Below, in pieces: positions 24,544 to 34,028 of a DNA stretch of 64,000 nucleotides. The stretch spans positions 652,263-716,262 of the forward strand of contig NZ_SNTZ01000001.1 in NCBI RefSeq assembly GCF_004916895.1, read 5' to 3'. Position numbers and translations under genes: made by a program. This DNA is from Flagellimonas alvinocaridis. Lineage in GTDB: Bacteria > Bacteroidota > Bacteroidia > Flavobacteriales > Flavobacteriaceae. A model generated the notes under the pieces. It worked only from the letters and a program-made list of their open reading frames with translations. It was not told the DNA's origin and made no database searches. Numbering within the stretch: the first letter of the stretch is position 1; each line of letters begins with the position of its first letter.

Positions 24544-25722
24544 TTAACTTTTTAAGGGAGGGAGGAGCCTATTGATGGAAGAGTTGACCTCAATTTGCAC
24601 ATTTTTGGGCAATGTTCTTTTAAATTGATACTCTTCCGAAAAGTTCTTTCTCCATGTTTGCCGGGAAAATCCATTACTTTCAGTGAATATTTCCAAGATT
24701 CTAGTCAATTTGTGGTGTGAATTCTCTGTTGTAGAACTTATGATAACGCCTTTGATAATCAAGTACCTTAGTAAGGCAATGAAGGTTAAAACTTCATCTT
24801 GGGACAATTCGGTATAGTAAGGATGAAAGATATTCCTCAAATTATATTTGTCAGGGGCGTAATCTGAAAATCCAGTGTAACAGGCCGTAAATTTTTTGGC
24901 GTTTAAATTTAGTAAGTATCTTTTACAATAAGAATCAAGAACAAGGGCAAACTGCTTTTGGGTGATTCTACCGTTCAGGATAATCCTATTTTCCAGATTA
25001 ACAGAAGTGACATTTTGATTTATATCGATTAACATTGCCTTCAAACCTTTGGCATCCAAGATTACACCATTGCTGCCAATATTGATGTTTATTGCCAACG
25101 CTTTGTGTATCTCATTCATGGAATTTAGAACCGAAGCATCGCTCGCATTCTCCATCGTTATGGCCAATGCTCTTTCCACGGCAATCTTATAACTGAAAAA
25201 TGAACGGATCCATTGTGATTTATTTTTTTGATTTTTGATTTCACTGTTTAGTCTTTCAAAAGTGAGTTCCGATAACAACCGGATTTTGAACTTTTTGGAG
25301 GAAAGATTTTGGATGAGTGTTCTTGTGATTTTTGGGTAAGTTTCAAATGCGCACATATAGCTATCAAAGCCCATATCGTTCTCCCTTATGGATTTGATCA
25401 GGTATTTGTGAAACATCCTTTTTTCTGTTTCGTCCAAAGCTTGATAAAGGGACATTGAACAATTGGAGTATTTGACGACATTAAAATCTTTTGGAGCTTT
25501 AAGGATACCGCTGAAATAAATAAAAAGAACCCAACCAAAGCTTATGAAAAGGAAGGCCACTATGAATTTTTCCAGATTGGCCCCGGGGAAAGTTACCAAT
25601 TCCCAGAGTGAAATGCCCAAATAGAGCAATAGGGCTATAAAAACTATCGGCAGGGTCAAGAACAAGGTATACTTGTTCTTGGCAAGTATTTTATGGGCAA
25701 TATAGTCATAGGAAGATGTCAT
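24544..25722 (-). CDS. Membrane protein of unknown function next to integrase
   Basis: 392-residue protein. Two hydrophobic segments near residues 18-38 and 52-72 (LFLTLPIVFIALLLYLGISL, and FIVAFLFISFGWVLFIYFSG) anchor a long soluble helical region of about 310 residues. No motif is recognised. The carboxyl end LTRILEIFTESNGFSRQTWR to LPPLKS is also present as a decayed copy at 22622-22768. The ATG at 25722 is used, 16 bp after the integrase stop, so the two are likely co-transcribed. Constant association with the integrase would suggest a role in element maintenance or regulation; that is inference. Confidence 0.6.
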   Translation of the reverse strand: MTSSYDYIAHKILAKNKYTLFLTLPIVFIALLLYLGISLWELVTFPGANLEKFIVAFLFISFGWVLFIYFSGILKAPKDFNVVKYSNCSMSLYQALDETEKRMFHKYLIKSIRENDMGFDSYMCAFETYPKITRTLIQNLSSKKFKIRLLSELTFERLNSEIKNQKNKSQWIRSFFSYKIAVERALAITMENASDASVLNSMNEIHKALAININIGSNGVILDAKGLKAMLIDINQNVTSVNLENRIILNGRITQKQFALVLDSYCKRYLLNLNAKKFTACYTGFSDYAPDKYNLRNIFHPYYTELSQDEVLTFIALLRYLIIKGVIISSTTENSHHKLTRILEIFTESNGFSRQTWRKNFSEEYQFKRTLPKNVQIEVNSSINRLLPPLKS

Positions 25723-25738
25723 ATCATTTAATGTTTTC

Positions 25739-26977
25739 TTATTGCACAAGATTCCAGGTGTTGTCCATTTCCTTCTGTTTAAAGTCTTCGGCTATATCGA
25801 CATAGCGTTTAAAGGAAGCTTCATCCTTGTGTCCAGTAATGTTTCTGACCACCATTTCCTTCATGCCAAGGACCAAACTATTGGTAACAAATGTCTTTCT
25901 GGCCGTGTGGCTGGTAATCAGGTCATGTTTGGCCATGGTTTTATCGATTCGTTTCTGCCCTATGTATCTAGTAATAGTGATTTGGGTATTTATTTTGGCT
26001 TTTGAACAACACTCTTTTATATACTCATTGAATTTCTGATTTGAAATAGTGGGAAGAGGCTCATATATTGTTCCCTTGTAGCGTTCCAAAATTTCTAAGG
26101 CATATTTGTTCAAGGGGATTTTTTGGTCAATGGTCTTCGTTTTTACAATAGTGATTTTCAAATGATCTGAAAAGACATTTGAAGATTTAAGGTTCATGAT
26201 GTCACTAAAGCGTAAGCCTGTAAAGCACCCAAAGCAATATATGTCCCTTATCTGGGAATATCTTTTGGATTTAAAATCGAATCGGTACAAAGCCATCAAT
26301 TCATCCATCGTCAGATAGATTACCTCAATGTTGTCCTCAGTTCTTCGGAATTTTTTAAATTCCAGATTATCGTGATATCCTCGCTCATATGCCCAGTTCA
26401 TAAAGGTTTTAAGTATAGACACCAGTTTTCCGAAGTAATTGTTCAAGGTTTTACGATCCTTGAAACAATAGTCCCTGAATTTCTCATAGAAGTCCATATT
26501 TATATTATCGAAGCGTAATTGGTAGGAAACTTCGTTTTGAAAATCCTTTAAGAATCCTGTCACGGTGTTGTATTTTTTTATGGTGCCATGAGCTTTTATG
26601 GTTCGGCTGGTTTCAATGAACTCATCGAAGCTTTCAAAAAATTTTGGAGCCAGTGAATTTGACCCGAATGACCCATCATCCAGTTTCTCTTCTACCAATT
26701 CGGCACTAAAAGGGATATTGTTCAAATGGAGGTACCGAAATACGGTAAACACTTTTTCCCTAAACTCATCGAGTTTTTGGTTGAATTCGATATGGTTGTT
26801 ATAGTCTTCTTTTTGTGTATTGGATTTTATCCGTTGGTTTTTCCAATGTCTAGGCAATACTTTTACTCCTGCAATATTTTTTCTGATTCTTATCCCTTTA
26901 AAGGTGATTGTTGCCCTGACGGGTAAGGTTCCATCTTTGTTTCGCTTATCGTTTCGTGTGGAGAAGGTTAATTGCAT
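25739..26977 (-). CDS. int: Tyrosine-type integrase of the element
   Basis: 412-residue site-specific recombinase with an arm-binding amino domain (about 1-105), a SAM-like core-binding domain (110-205) and the catalytic domain (220-405). Catalytic residues are visible: R256 in FTGLRFSD, K near 280 in IVKTKT, H357-x-x-R360 in HTARKTF, H383 in ITGHKD, and nucleophile Y392 in KRYVDIA. It is complete and close to attR, with its start 184 bp from the repeat. This is the Bacteroidota type that uses tRNA 3' ends. It likely catalyses integration and, with the Xis-like protein, excision. Confidence 0.93.
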   Translation of the reverse strand: MQLTFSTRNDKRNKDGTLPVRATITFKGIRIRKNIAGVKVLPRHWKNQRIKSNTQKEDYNNHIEFNQKLDEFREKVFTVFRYLHLNNIPFSAELVEEKLDDGSFGSNSLAPKFFESFDEFIETSRTIKAHGTIKKYNTVTGFLKDFQNEVSYQLRFDNINMDFYEKFRDYCFKDRKTLNNYFGKLVSILKTFMNWAYERGYHDNLEFKKFRRTEDNIEVIYLTMDELMALYRFDFKSKRYSQIRDIYCFGCFTGLRFSDIMNLKSSNVFSDHLKITIVKTKTIDQKIPLNKYALEILERYKGTIYEPLPTISNQKFNEYIKECCSKAKINTQITITRYIGQKRIDKTMAKHDLITSHTARKTFVTNSLVLGMKEMVVRNITGHKDEASFKRYVDIAEDFKQKEMDNTWNLVQ

Positions 26978-27029
26978 TTAATGGAGATTAGTGTTGTTTG
27001 TATTTGCATGGATTAAATTGATTAAAAAG

Positions 27030-27048
27030 GGGGGCAAAACAGGGGGCA
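27030..27048 (+). repeat. Paired GGGGGCA motif near attR (candidate integrase arm sites)
   Basis: GGGGGCA at 27030-27036 and 27042-27048 repeats the spacing (12 bp) and orientation of the pair near attL. It lies upstream of the integrase start. Confidence 0.5.
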
Positions 27049-27160
27049 AACAAGCACAAATAAAATGCTAAATTTGATTCACCTTCATTCTTCTCAGCCC
27101 TTATATAGCATAAGATACGGAATGTTAGGCGATTATAAAACGGGGAAGAAAAAAAATACT

Positions 27161-27174
27161 CCAGGTGGGACCAC
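27161..27174 (+). repeat. attR: 14-bp direct repeat
   Basis: This is an exact copy of CCAGGTGGGACCAC from the tRNA 3' end at 3247-3260, not part of any tRNA here. It marks the right end of the element, 13,500 bp from the nearest cargo restriction gene and 184 bp from the integrase start. Confidence 0.88.
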
Positions 27175-27177
27175 ATA

Positions 27178-27212
27178 AAAACCCTTTCAGGTCATTGATT
27201 TGGAAGGGTTTT
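27178..27212. terminator. Displaced original tRNA terminator
   Basis: AAACCCTT and AAGGGTTT arms enclose about 15 nt and end in a T run, directly outside attR and touching the stop of the PIG-L gene. It is similar but not identical to the hairpin at 3263-3297. It can serve the PIG-L operon from the minus strand as well. Confidence 0.6.
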
Positions 27213-28178
27213 TTAATAGGCATGTTTTTGAATATAGTCATCCAAATTTGAATGTTCGGGACCGCGATAATGGAAAGCTTCGGCATATTCGCAATTAAAT
27301 TGACTGCCCAATTCTTTGTCCGAAGGGGTTCCCCTCAGTCGTTTGGAGTCAATATCCAGCACAAAATGTTTGATGTAGTTTCGGTTGGCTGTTTCCGCAT
27401 CATTTCCAAGAATATCCAGCTTCTTTCCTTCCTTGAGAAGGCGCTCCCTTAATCTTGAACCGTTTTCCCCGGCGGGCCCTTGTGTAATGTTTACCCTATT
27501 GGCGTCCACCTTGGTATCTATATGATCGGAAATATCCACAATCCGGTTTACGAGTTGGGGACCGCGGGCAAAATAATAGAGTTCCTTGACCAAATGCGGT
27601 TGGATTCCCGCATCCAAGTGTTCGGGATAATCCCTTCCCCCTCCTGCCATCCACCTCGCGGCCTCGACAGCCCTGGCCGTAACATAATGGTCCGGGTTTT
27701 CTTCATAGTGGCCCCATGGGTCATAGGTGATGATGGTATCAATTTTCAACATTCTGATCAAAAAAACCAACCTTGCCCTGAGTTCAACGGGGCTAATATT
27801 ATCCATTCTATGGTTGCGATAATGAAGATCATACGTTTTTTTCAGGCCCAAAGCCTTGGCAACGGCCTCATTATCGCGTTCATTATTGCCAATAAGCTCG
27901 CCAAAAGTATCTCCCTTTCCCGCATGATCATCATTTGTGGTTCGGATGAGATAACCCGTATAGCCTTCATTGATGAGTTTTGCCACTGTGCCTCCGGCAA
28001 ACAAAGGAACGTCATCGGAATGGGGTTGGATTGCGGCCAGTACCTTGCCCTCATGGGGGCGTCCTTTTTGGGACTTTTCAATGACCATGGTCTCTTCGTC
28101 CACAAAAGTCCTACCGCCTAAGCCCACATGAAGAAAGGGTAAGGCCATGCTACTGTTAAGAAAAGATCTTCGTTTCAT
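27213..28178 (-). CDS. PIG-L family deacetylase, exported
   Basis: 321-residue zinc hydrolase of the PIG-L/LmbE family, which removes acetyl groups from amino sugars. The metal motif is a variant of HPDD: AIQPHSDDVPLFAGGTVAKL. The second conserved region is TYDPWGHYEENPDHYVTARA. The start ATG at 28178 gives MKRRSFLNSSMALPF, a Tat-like twin-arginine start, so the protein is likely folded before export. It is the last gene of the long sugar-catabolism run, but a 142-bp gap separates it from the oxidoreductase gene, so it may have its own promoter. Confidence 0.83.
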   Translation of the reverse strand: MKRRSFLNSSMALPFLHVGLGGRTFVDEETMVIEKSQKGRPHEGKVLAAIQPHSDDVPLFAGGTVAKLINEGYTGYLIRTTNDDHAGKGDTFGELIGNNERDNEAVAKALGLKKTYDLHYRNHRMDNISPVELRARLVFLIRMLKIDTIITYDPWGHYEENPDHYVTARAVEAARWMAGGGRDYPEHLDAGIQPHLVKELYYFARGPQLVNRIVDISDHIDTKVDANRVNITQGPAGENGSRLRERLLKEGKKLDILGNDAETANRNYIKHFVLDIDSKRLRGTPSDKELGSQFNCEYAEAFHYRGPEHSNLDDYIQKHAY

Positions 28179-28188
28179 AATTTTGGTT

Positions 28189-28219
28189 TGGTTATTACCT
28201 AAAAATAAGGAAATAACCA
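28189..28219. promoter_or_regulatory. 8-bp inverted repeat upstream of PIG-L gene
   Basis: TGGTTATT (28189-28196) and AATAACCA (28212-28219) are perfect arms separated by 15 nt, starting ten bases upstream of the PIG-L ATG. This may be an operator or a 5' leader hairpin. No regulator can be assigned. Confidence 0.35.
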
Positions 28220-28320
28220 GTTCAGGCCAATACACGCCTCACGCAATTTGTAACGTTATTGGCTTTGCTGGAAACAAAGAAATTATAACCAACCTTTTCT
28301 AAGTCATAGGCTTTTTAAAC

Positions 28321-29502
28321 CTATGGGAGAATATTTGAATTCCATGGGATGATTTCCTTTTTATGTAAAGCATCCAATCCCATTTGGACGCATATGGCTG
28401 CTTTGGCTCCACTGATTACATTTGATTTTGGTATTGTGTTGTCCAAAATATTGTTTTTGAAATCCAACAATGCCTGTTTGCTGGGGTCCAAATGTTCCAC
28501 TTCAATGGGAATGCCCTTGCTTTGATCCCATTTGATAGTGGCCCCGGAAACCCCATCAACTTCCCCAACTTCTCGGTATTGCTCCTTTTTTTCAGGATAA
28601 AACCAAGCTTTGGTGTAGTCAATGGTGATGGTGCCTTTATCACCCATTACTTTGATGAGGTAATCGTCCTTGGAGTTGCTGGTAAGGCATGTATACTTGG
28701 CCCGGACTCCATTGGGGTAGGTGTAGATCATATGGACATTGTCATAAGTCTCACGACCATCTTTCCAGTAGTCTATACCCCCATCTCCCATAACCTTTAT
28801 GGGTTCGGCCTCGAGTAACCAGTTGGCAAAATCGAGTTGATGGGAACACAATTCGGCCAATAATCCTCCAGAGAACTCTTGGTACATGCGCCAATTTATG
28901 GCTCTTTCGTACTCAGGTCTTGGCACGGGTCTTCGCCAATTGCCATTTCGATTCCATTGGCATTCAATGGCGGCAATTTTCCCAATTTTCCCGTTTTTTA
29001 TCAAGTCCACCACATGGGTATATAGCCGGGAGCTGTGGTATTGGTGACCGGTCTGAAAAACCGTCCTTGATTCCGATGCTTTTTTGACCACATTTTGTAT
29101 GGCGGTATATCCTTTTACCATGGTCTTTTCACAATACACGTGTTTTCCTGCATCAAGTGCATCAATGGCAATATGGGCATGTTCACTCAAGGGGGTAGCG
29201 ATCAAGACGGCATCAATGGCAGAATTGTCCAAAAGGGCCCTGTAGTCGGAATATGGGGTTGCTTTGCCTTCAACTTTGGCCAATCCCTTTTCCAGTCTAA
29301 AGGGCAACACATCGCAACACGCCGCCACTTCAAGGCCTTGAATACTGTTGATATGGGGAATAAGGCCTCCACCCCTAGAGCCCGTTCCAATAACACCAAT
29401 ACGGACCACATCATTTTTTGAAGTATATAAGGGAGACGCTTGTATTGCGGATATTCCCGCTACGGCCATTCCCGTCTTTGCAACAAAATCTCTTCGTTTC
29501 AT
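28321..29502 (-). CDS. Gfo/Idh/MocA oxidoreductase, Tat-exported
   Basis: 393-residue NAD(P)-dependent sugar oxidoreductase. A twin-arginine signal (MKRRDFVAKTGMAVAGISAI) precedes the Rossmann motif VIGTGSRGGGLIPHI. ATPLSEHAHIAIDALDAGKH and YCEKTMVKG are the family EKP-like region, with T in place of P. The carboxyl alpha/beta domain follows. Exported members of this family act on periplasmic sugars with a bound cofactor, including glycoside-cleaving redox reactions. It is three bases upstream of the next oxidoreductase stop and is surely co-transcribed with it. Confidence 0.88.
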   Translation of the reverse strand: MKRRDFVAKTGMAVAGISAIQASPLYTSKNDVVRIGVIGTGSRGGGLIPHINSIQGLEVAACCDVLPFRLEKGLAKVEGKATPYSDYRALLDNSAIDAVLIATPLSEHAHIAIDALDAGKHVYCEKTMVKGYTAIQNVVKKASESRTVFQTGHQYHSSRLYTHVVDLIKNGKIGKIAAIECQWNRNGNWRRPVPRPEYERAINWRMYQEFSGGLLAELCSHQLDFANWLLEAEPIKVMGDGGIDYWKDGRETYDNVHMIYTYPNGVRAKYTCLTSNSKDDYLIKVMGDKGTITIDYTKAWFYPEKKEQYREVGEVDGVSGATIKWDQSKGIPIEVEHLDPSKQALLDFKNNILDNTIPKSNVISGAKAAICVQMGLDALHKKEIIPWNSNILP

Positions 29503-29505
29503 AGG

Positions 29506-30837
29506 TTACAATTTAGGTTCCCATCCTTTTGCGTATTCCCGTTTCCAGCTTTTCTCCATAATAGCATTGTCATTGAGCACTTTTCCGGTTTTGATGTCGA
29601 CCTCCAAGGTATGCCCTGCATCTTGCGCCATATTGCCTAAATGGCAAAGCATCGTGGAGACACTGGCATCATTGATGTCAGAGTTCAATGATTCATCTTT
29701 TCTGATGGCATTGAAAAAATTGGCCACATGATCTACATCCAATCCCCCAATCCCCTGAGTATTGGTGGTGGCACTTTGTGAACGCTCGTACTCAAGTTTT
29801 ACGGGATTTCCTGCCAAATCGAACAGCTTATAGAAATTTCTGTCGAGTTGGATGGTTCCCTTGCTTCCATAAATGGTGGCGCCTCTCCCCGGGCGTTCCG
29901 GTTTCATAATGCCTCGACTGTGTCCTGTCCAAGTGATGAACTTATCTCCGGGAAATGCATAGGTCACTTGTTGGTTGTCCACAAACTCCCAATCATCATC
30001 ATAGGTATATTTTCCTCCAAAAGAGGTTACGGTCGAGGGTAGATCCACTCCCAAAGCCCAGCGGCAAATATCAATTTCATGGGTGCCATTGTTGTGTATT
30101 TCACCCGTTCCCCAAGTCCTGAACCAGTGCCAATTGTATGGATGTACATTGTCCCGGTAGTCCTCTTTTGGGGCTGGCCCCTGCCACAGTCCCCAATCCA
30201 ACGTATTGGGAACGCTTATTTTGTTTCCTTTTCCAATGGAACCCCTATTGTTGGAATAATAGGCTTCTCCTTTATAGACCTCTCCAATGACCCCATTGCG
30301 GATATCGGTAATTGCTGATGCCGAAGTTTTGGCAGAACGCTGCTGGTTGCCCATCTGCACTTTCTTCCCGTACTTTTTCTGGGCAGCCACCAAAAGGTCG
30401 TTTTCGTAAGGATTGTGGCTACAGGGTTTTTCCACATAAACGTGTTTTCCAGCTTGTAGGGCCATGATGGCCATAGGGGCATGCCAGTGTTCCGGCGTGG
30501 CAATGAACACGGCATCCACATCCTTGTCCTCCAATATTTTTCTGAAATCCTTTTCCACTTTGGGGATATAGCCGATATTCTTCTGGCACCACGCATTGTG
30601 CTCCTCGATAATAGTGTCGTCCACATCACAGTTGTACAGAATCCTTGCATTGGCATCTTGGTGGATGGCAATGACATGGGCCTTGGCTCTACTGCGAACC
30701 CCGATTACAGCTACGCCCAAGCGATCATTCGCGCCTAGAATACTGGAAAATCCCATGTTGGGCATCAAAACCCCTGCAAAGGCCAAACCTGTTGTGCCTG
30801 CTGTTGTTTTTTTGATAAAATTTCTTCTCGTTCCCAT
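29506..30837 (-). CDS. Gfo/Idh/MocA oxidoreductase, Tat-exported
   Basis: 443-residue paralog of the preceding gene. It has a Tat signal (MGTRRNFIKKTTAGTTGLAF), a Rossmann region AVIGVRSRAKAHVIAI, FIATPEHWHAPMAIMALQAG and the family YVEKPCSHNPYE motif. The carboxyl part has HEIDICRWALGVDLP, typical of the bacteroidal branch. Its substrate is not evident. Its place after the DUF1080 gene (10-bp gap) suggests joint action on a glycoside or modified sugar in the periplasm. Confidence 0.88.
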   Translation of the reverse strand: MGTRRNFIKKTTAGTTGLAFAGVLMPNMGFSSILGANDRLGVAVIGVRSRAKAHVIAIHQDANARILYNCDVDDTIIEEHNAWCQKNIGYIPKVEKDFRKILEDKDVDAVFIATPEHWHAPMAIMALQAGKHVYVEKPCSHNPYENDLLVAAQKKYGKKVQMGNQQRSAKTSASAITDIRNGVIGEVYKGEAYYSNNRGSIGKGNKISVPNTLDWGLWQGPAPKEDYRDNVHPYNWHWFRTWGTGEIHNNGTHEIDICRWALGVDLPSTVTSFGGKYTYDDDWEFVDNQQVTYAFPGDKFITWTGHSRGIMKPERPGRGATIYGSKGTIQLDRNFYKLFDLAGNPVKLEYERSQSATTNTQGIGGLDVDHVANFFNAIRKDESLNSDINDASVSTMLCHLGNMAQDAGHTLEVDIKTGKVLNDNAIMEKSWKREYAKGWEPKL

Positions 30838-30847
30838 ACTGTTATGT

Positions 30848-32248
30848 TTAGAGTTGTTTGATTTTTATGTTTCTGAACGAGACCCGGTCCCCATGGTCTT
30901 GCAGTAAGATATTTCCTTTGTCTGCCTCCCCAAATTGAGGCCAAGTAACATATTTGCTTTCCGAGACCAATTTTCTATAGGCATCGCTTTTGCGCTCATA
31001 CTCCAAAACCTTCATTCCGTTGAGCCAATGCTCCACATGGTTGTTATTGGATTTGATATGCGCCGTGTTCCACTCCCCAATGGGTTTTACATATTTGTTG
31101 GGGTCGGCTTGGATCAGATCATATAGTGAGGCCAAGGTTCTGCTGCCTTCGTGGTTTCCAAGTTTGGCATCGGGATGGCGGGCATCGTCCAAAATTTGGA
31201 ATTCCAATCCAATGGAGGAACCTTCTCCCTTGTTCAAGTCCGTGTTCACATAATATTTGATGCCGCTATTGGCTCCTTCAGTTATCTTGAATTCCAGTTT
31301 TAGCTCAAAATTGTCATACTGTTTATCTGTGACGATGTCCCCACCGGCTTCGGATTCACCACCGCCTGTGGAAAGCACGGTCAACTCACCGTTTTCAATG
31401 ACCCATCCCTTCTCGGGAAAATGATCCAATTTGGCTCCACGCCATCCATTCGTGGTCTCTCCGTCCCAAAGCATTTCCCAATTGCTTTTCTTGTCCTCTG
31501 CAATAAGTTGATTTTTGGTAGTGATGGGCGGTATGGGCGATTCCGTTGCGTATTTTTCAGGGTTTTCGGTTACGATCCGGATGTTTTTCCATTGAATCTC
31601 CGTGCCCGCTTTTTGGTTTTCACCAATACTGTGTACTTGAAGGGCAATAAATCCTGTAGCGGTGGCATCATCAACAAGATGGGCTGCAGGAACCCCATTG
31701 ATCCATGTTTTTATGGTATCACCTATGGCTTCAATACGATAGTGGTTCCATTCATTCTGTTTGAAAGCTTTCTGTGCAGCCTCGTTTTCCGTAAGGGGGT
31801 TTAACCATCCTCTTCGGCCCTCATCATAGATGCCTGCGCTCCAAGCTCGGTCCGAAGGATCAATCTCAATTTGATAGCCATGGACACGTCCGTTCTGATA
31901 CTCTGGAATGCTGTTACTGCGTATCTGGATGCCAGAGTTCATGGTAGAATCCACCAAATAGTCCAACTCCAAGATAAAGTCACCATATAAGGCATCCGTG
32001 GTGAGGAAGGTGTTTGGTGTGTTGTGTTTGGTCGTGCCCACAACGGCACCATTTTCCACCGAATACTCGGCAGTTCCTCCCTTTACGGTCCACCCTTCGA
32101 GGTTTTCTCCATCAAACAGGGGTACCCAAGGGGTATCATCCTTGGGTTTTTGGTCGCAACTGGCTATTAAAGCCAAGGTCAGCAGTACGGTTATCCTACT
32201 CAGGATTTTTTGGTTATTCTTCACTTTTCTAGAGTTTAAATGATTCAT
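30848..32248 (-). CDS. Lipoprotein with two DUF1080 (3-keto-disaccharide hydrolase) domains
   Basis: 466-residue predicted lipoprotein. The lipobox LIASC follows a hydrophobic stretch near residue 30, so the mature protein starts at that cysteine. Two jelly-roll DUF1080 domains are seen. The first (about 40-230) is marked by [18 protein letters not shown] and the second (about 255-460) by [18 protein letters not shown], each ending in IQWKNIRI or RNIKIKQL strands. Members of this family cleave 3-keto-glycosides made by Gfo/Idh/MocA-like dehydrogenases, which are the next two genes. The ATG at 32248 avoids overlap with dctM; the ATG at 32266 is the alternative. Confidence 0.84.
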   Translation of the reverse strand: MNHLNSRKVKNNQKILSRITVLLTLALIASCDQKPKDDTPWVPLFDGENLEGWTVKGGTAEYSVENGAVVGTTKHNTPNTFLTTDALYGDFILELDYLVDSTMNSGIQIRSNSIPEYQNGRVHGYQIEIDPSDRAWSAGIYDEGRRGWLNPLTENEAAQKAFKQNEWNHYRIEAIGDTIKTWINGVPAAHLVDDATATGFIALQVHSIGENQKAGTEIQWKNIRIVTENPEKYATESPIPPITTKNQLIAEDKKSNWEMLWDGETTNGWRGAKLDHFPEKGWVIENGELTVLSTGGGESEAGGDIVTDKQYDNFELKLEFKITEGANSGIKYYVNTDLNKGEGSSIGLEFQILDDARHPDAKLGNHEGSRTLASLYDLIQADPNKYVKPIGEWNTAHIKSNNNHVEHWLNGMKVLEYERKSDAYRKLVSESKYVTWPQFGEADKGNILLQDHGDRVSFRNIKIKQL

Positions 32249-32258
32249 TTTTTCTTTT

Positions 32259-33563
32259 TTATACATCGAATAGGCTAGGTAACCACAAAGTCAGTTGAGA
32301 GACATAGGTAATCAACAACAATGCAGCGATCATGGCCAAAAACAAGGGTAAAAGGGGCTTTATGACTTTTTGTATCGAGGTTTTGGCCACACCTACGCCC
32401 ACAAAGAGGACGGAACCTACGGGCGGAGTGCACAGACCAATACATAGATTGAATATCATGATGATACCAAAATGGATGGGATCAATGCCCAATTTGGTGA
32501 CAACAGGCAAGAAGATAGGGGTGAAAATGAGGACGGCCGGGGTAATATCCATAAAGATGCCCACAAACAATAAAATGGCATTGATGATCAGCAGGACCAC
32601 GATCACATTGTCACTGATTCCCAAGAGGACATCACTAGTGGCCTGGGGGATATTTTCATAGGAAATGGCCCATGACATGCCAATGGAAGCCGCTATCAAC
32701 AACAACACCATAGCCGTGGTCACGGATGAATCCAATAAAATATTGGGTAGGGTTTTAAAGGAGATTTCCTTGTAAACAAACCCTAGAATCAAAGAGTAGA
32801 GCACCGCAATGGCTGACGCTTCCGTAGCGGTGAATATGCCTGCCACAATACCTCCGATAACGATGACCAATAACAATAGACTTGGGAAAGCGTCCACAAA
32901 GGTCTTTACGATTGCCAGAATACCAGAATCGCCTTTTTTGGCGTGTCCGGTATATCCTTTCTTTTTGGCCCATATCATGGCCACGATCATCAAAAACACT
33001 CCGGCGAGAATGCCGGGGATATAGCCTGCCAAAAACAAGGCAGCAATGGAAACGCCTCCACTGGCCAGGGAATACACAATCAGGATATTACTGGGGGGGA
33101 TGATCAGGCCCGTAGTGGCCGAAGTAATGTTCACTGCGGCTCCAAATTCCTTGGAGTAGCCCTCTTTTTCCATCTCAGGACCCAAAATACTGCCCATGGC
33201 AGAGGCTGATGCCATGGCCGAACCTGCTATGGCTCCCATAAGCATGGCGGCCGTTATATTGATCAAGGCAAGTCCGCCGGGAAGCGCACCCACCAAGGTC
33301 TTGGCAAAAGCAATCAAACGATGGGCCATACCCCCTTTGTTCATTAAGTTTCCGGCAAGGATAAAGAAAGGAATGGCCAAAAGGGCAAAACTATCCAAGC
33401 CCACGCCCATACGTTGGGCCAAGGTGGTCGTTGCCGGTAAAAAAGGAATGCTGACCAACATAGTCAATAAAGCGGAAATGGAAATGCTCCAAGCCACAGG
33501 AACGCCTATGGCCAAAAGACCAATAAAGCTAATCAGCAACACCAAAACGGGGAAATATTCCAT
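32259..33563 (-). CDS. dctM: TRAP transporter large permease (DctM)
   Basis: 434-residue inner-membrane subunit with 11-12 hydrophobic helices. It carries the ion- and substrate-translocating part of a Na-dependent TRAP importer. Family motifs include [20 protein letters not shown] and [20 protein letters not shown] near residues 62-130. Its ATG overlaps the dctQ stop by one base. With dctQ and dctP it forms a complete TRAP system inside a uronate operon, so a hexuronate or related sugar acid is the likely substrate. Confidence 0.93.
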   Translation of the reverse strand: MEYFPVLVLLISFIGLLAIGVPVAWSISISALLTMLVSIPFLPATTTLAQRMGVGLDSFALLAIPFFILAGNLMNKGGMAHRLIAFAKTLVGALPGGLALINITAAMLMGAIAGSAMASASAMGSILGPEMEKEGYSKEFGAAVNITSATTGLIIPPSNILIVYSLASGGVSIAALFLAGYIPGILAGVFLMIVAMIWAKKKGYTGHAKKGDSGILAIVKTFVDAFPSLLLLVIVIGGIVAGIFTATEASAIAVLYSLILGFVYKEISFKTLPNILLDSSVTTAMVLLLIAASIGMSWAISYENIPQATSDVLLGISDNVIVVLLIINAILLFVGIFMDITPAVLIFTPIFLPVVTKLGIDPIHFGIIMIFNLCIGLCTPPVGSVLFVGVGVAKTSIQKVIKPLLPLFLAMIAALLLITYVSQLTLWLPSLFDV

Positions 33564-34027
33564 TATTCGCTTTTATTTAAAATGTCCGTAATTTTATAGT
33601 AGACGATGAGTAGTCCGCTTATGGGGATGACCAAATACACATAGGCCAATGGTATTTGAAGGGCGGGCGACAACTGTTCCAATACAAAAGTTATGTAGAC
33701 CAAACGGATACCTCCAATGACCATAACCGATATCGCAAAAAGGATTACTGCAATTTTAACTGCGGCCGATAGTCTTTTTTGGGTGGCTTTATTGAACCTT
33801 TGGGGCAGTACGTCAATGGCAACATGCATATCTTTCCCAGCCACATAGGCCGCTCCCAATATTCCGGCCCAGATCATGAGGTATCGGGCCAATTCATCCG
33901 TAAACGAGCTTGGGGTTCCCATCACAAAACGGGTAAAAACTTGCCAAAGCACATTGAGGACCATGGCAGACATGATGATGACCAATGCACCGCCCAATAC
34001 GTTATCTATGGTCTTTTTGGAACCCAT
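33563..34027 (-). CDS. dctQ: TRAP transporter small permease (DctQ)
   Basis: 154-residue protein with four hydrophobic helices (near 15-35, 45-65, 90-112, 130-150), the normal DctQ topology. Family features are VFTRFVMGTPSSFTDELARY and AYVAGKDMHVAIDVLPQRF. The ATG at 34027 is used; the TTG three codons upstream would overlap dctP. DctQ pairs with DctM to form the membrane complex. Confidence 0.9.
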   Translation of the reverse strand: MGSKKTIDNVLGGALVIIMSAMVLNVLWQVFTRFVMGTPSSFTDELARYLMIWAGILGAAYVAGKDMHVAIDVLPQRFNKATQKRLSAAVKIAVILFAISVMVIGGIRLVYITFVLEQLSPALQIPLAYVYLVIPISGLLIVYYKITDILNKSE

Positions 34028-34028
34028 A

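Larger units (their letters stand above)
3247..27174. mobile_element. Integrated mobilizable element (IME, NBU-like) with defence cargo
   Basis: The boundaries are a 14-bp direct repeat, CCAGGTGGGACCAC, at 3247-3260 (tRNA 3' end) and 27161-27174. Inside are a tyrosine integrase next to the right end, an excisionase-like gene, SF3 helicase, TOPRIM primase, MobC-like protein and a relaxase, but no coupling protein or type IV secretion genes. This gene set is that of mobilizable elements that depend on a helper. The rest is defence and conflict cargo. Flanking genes on both sides are ordinary chromosomal genes. That the element can still excise is not shown. Confidence 0.88.

Noticed and set aside
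27480-28121. 213-residue plus-strand frame opposite the PIG-L gene
   Set aside because: The minus-strand PIG-L protein has clear catalytic motifs; the plus frame is a codon-bias shadow.
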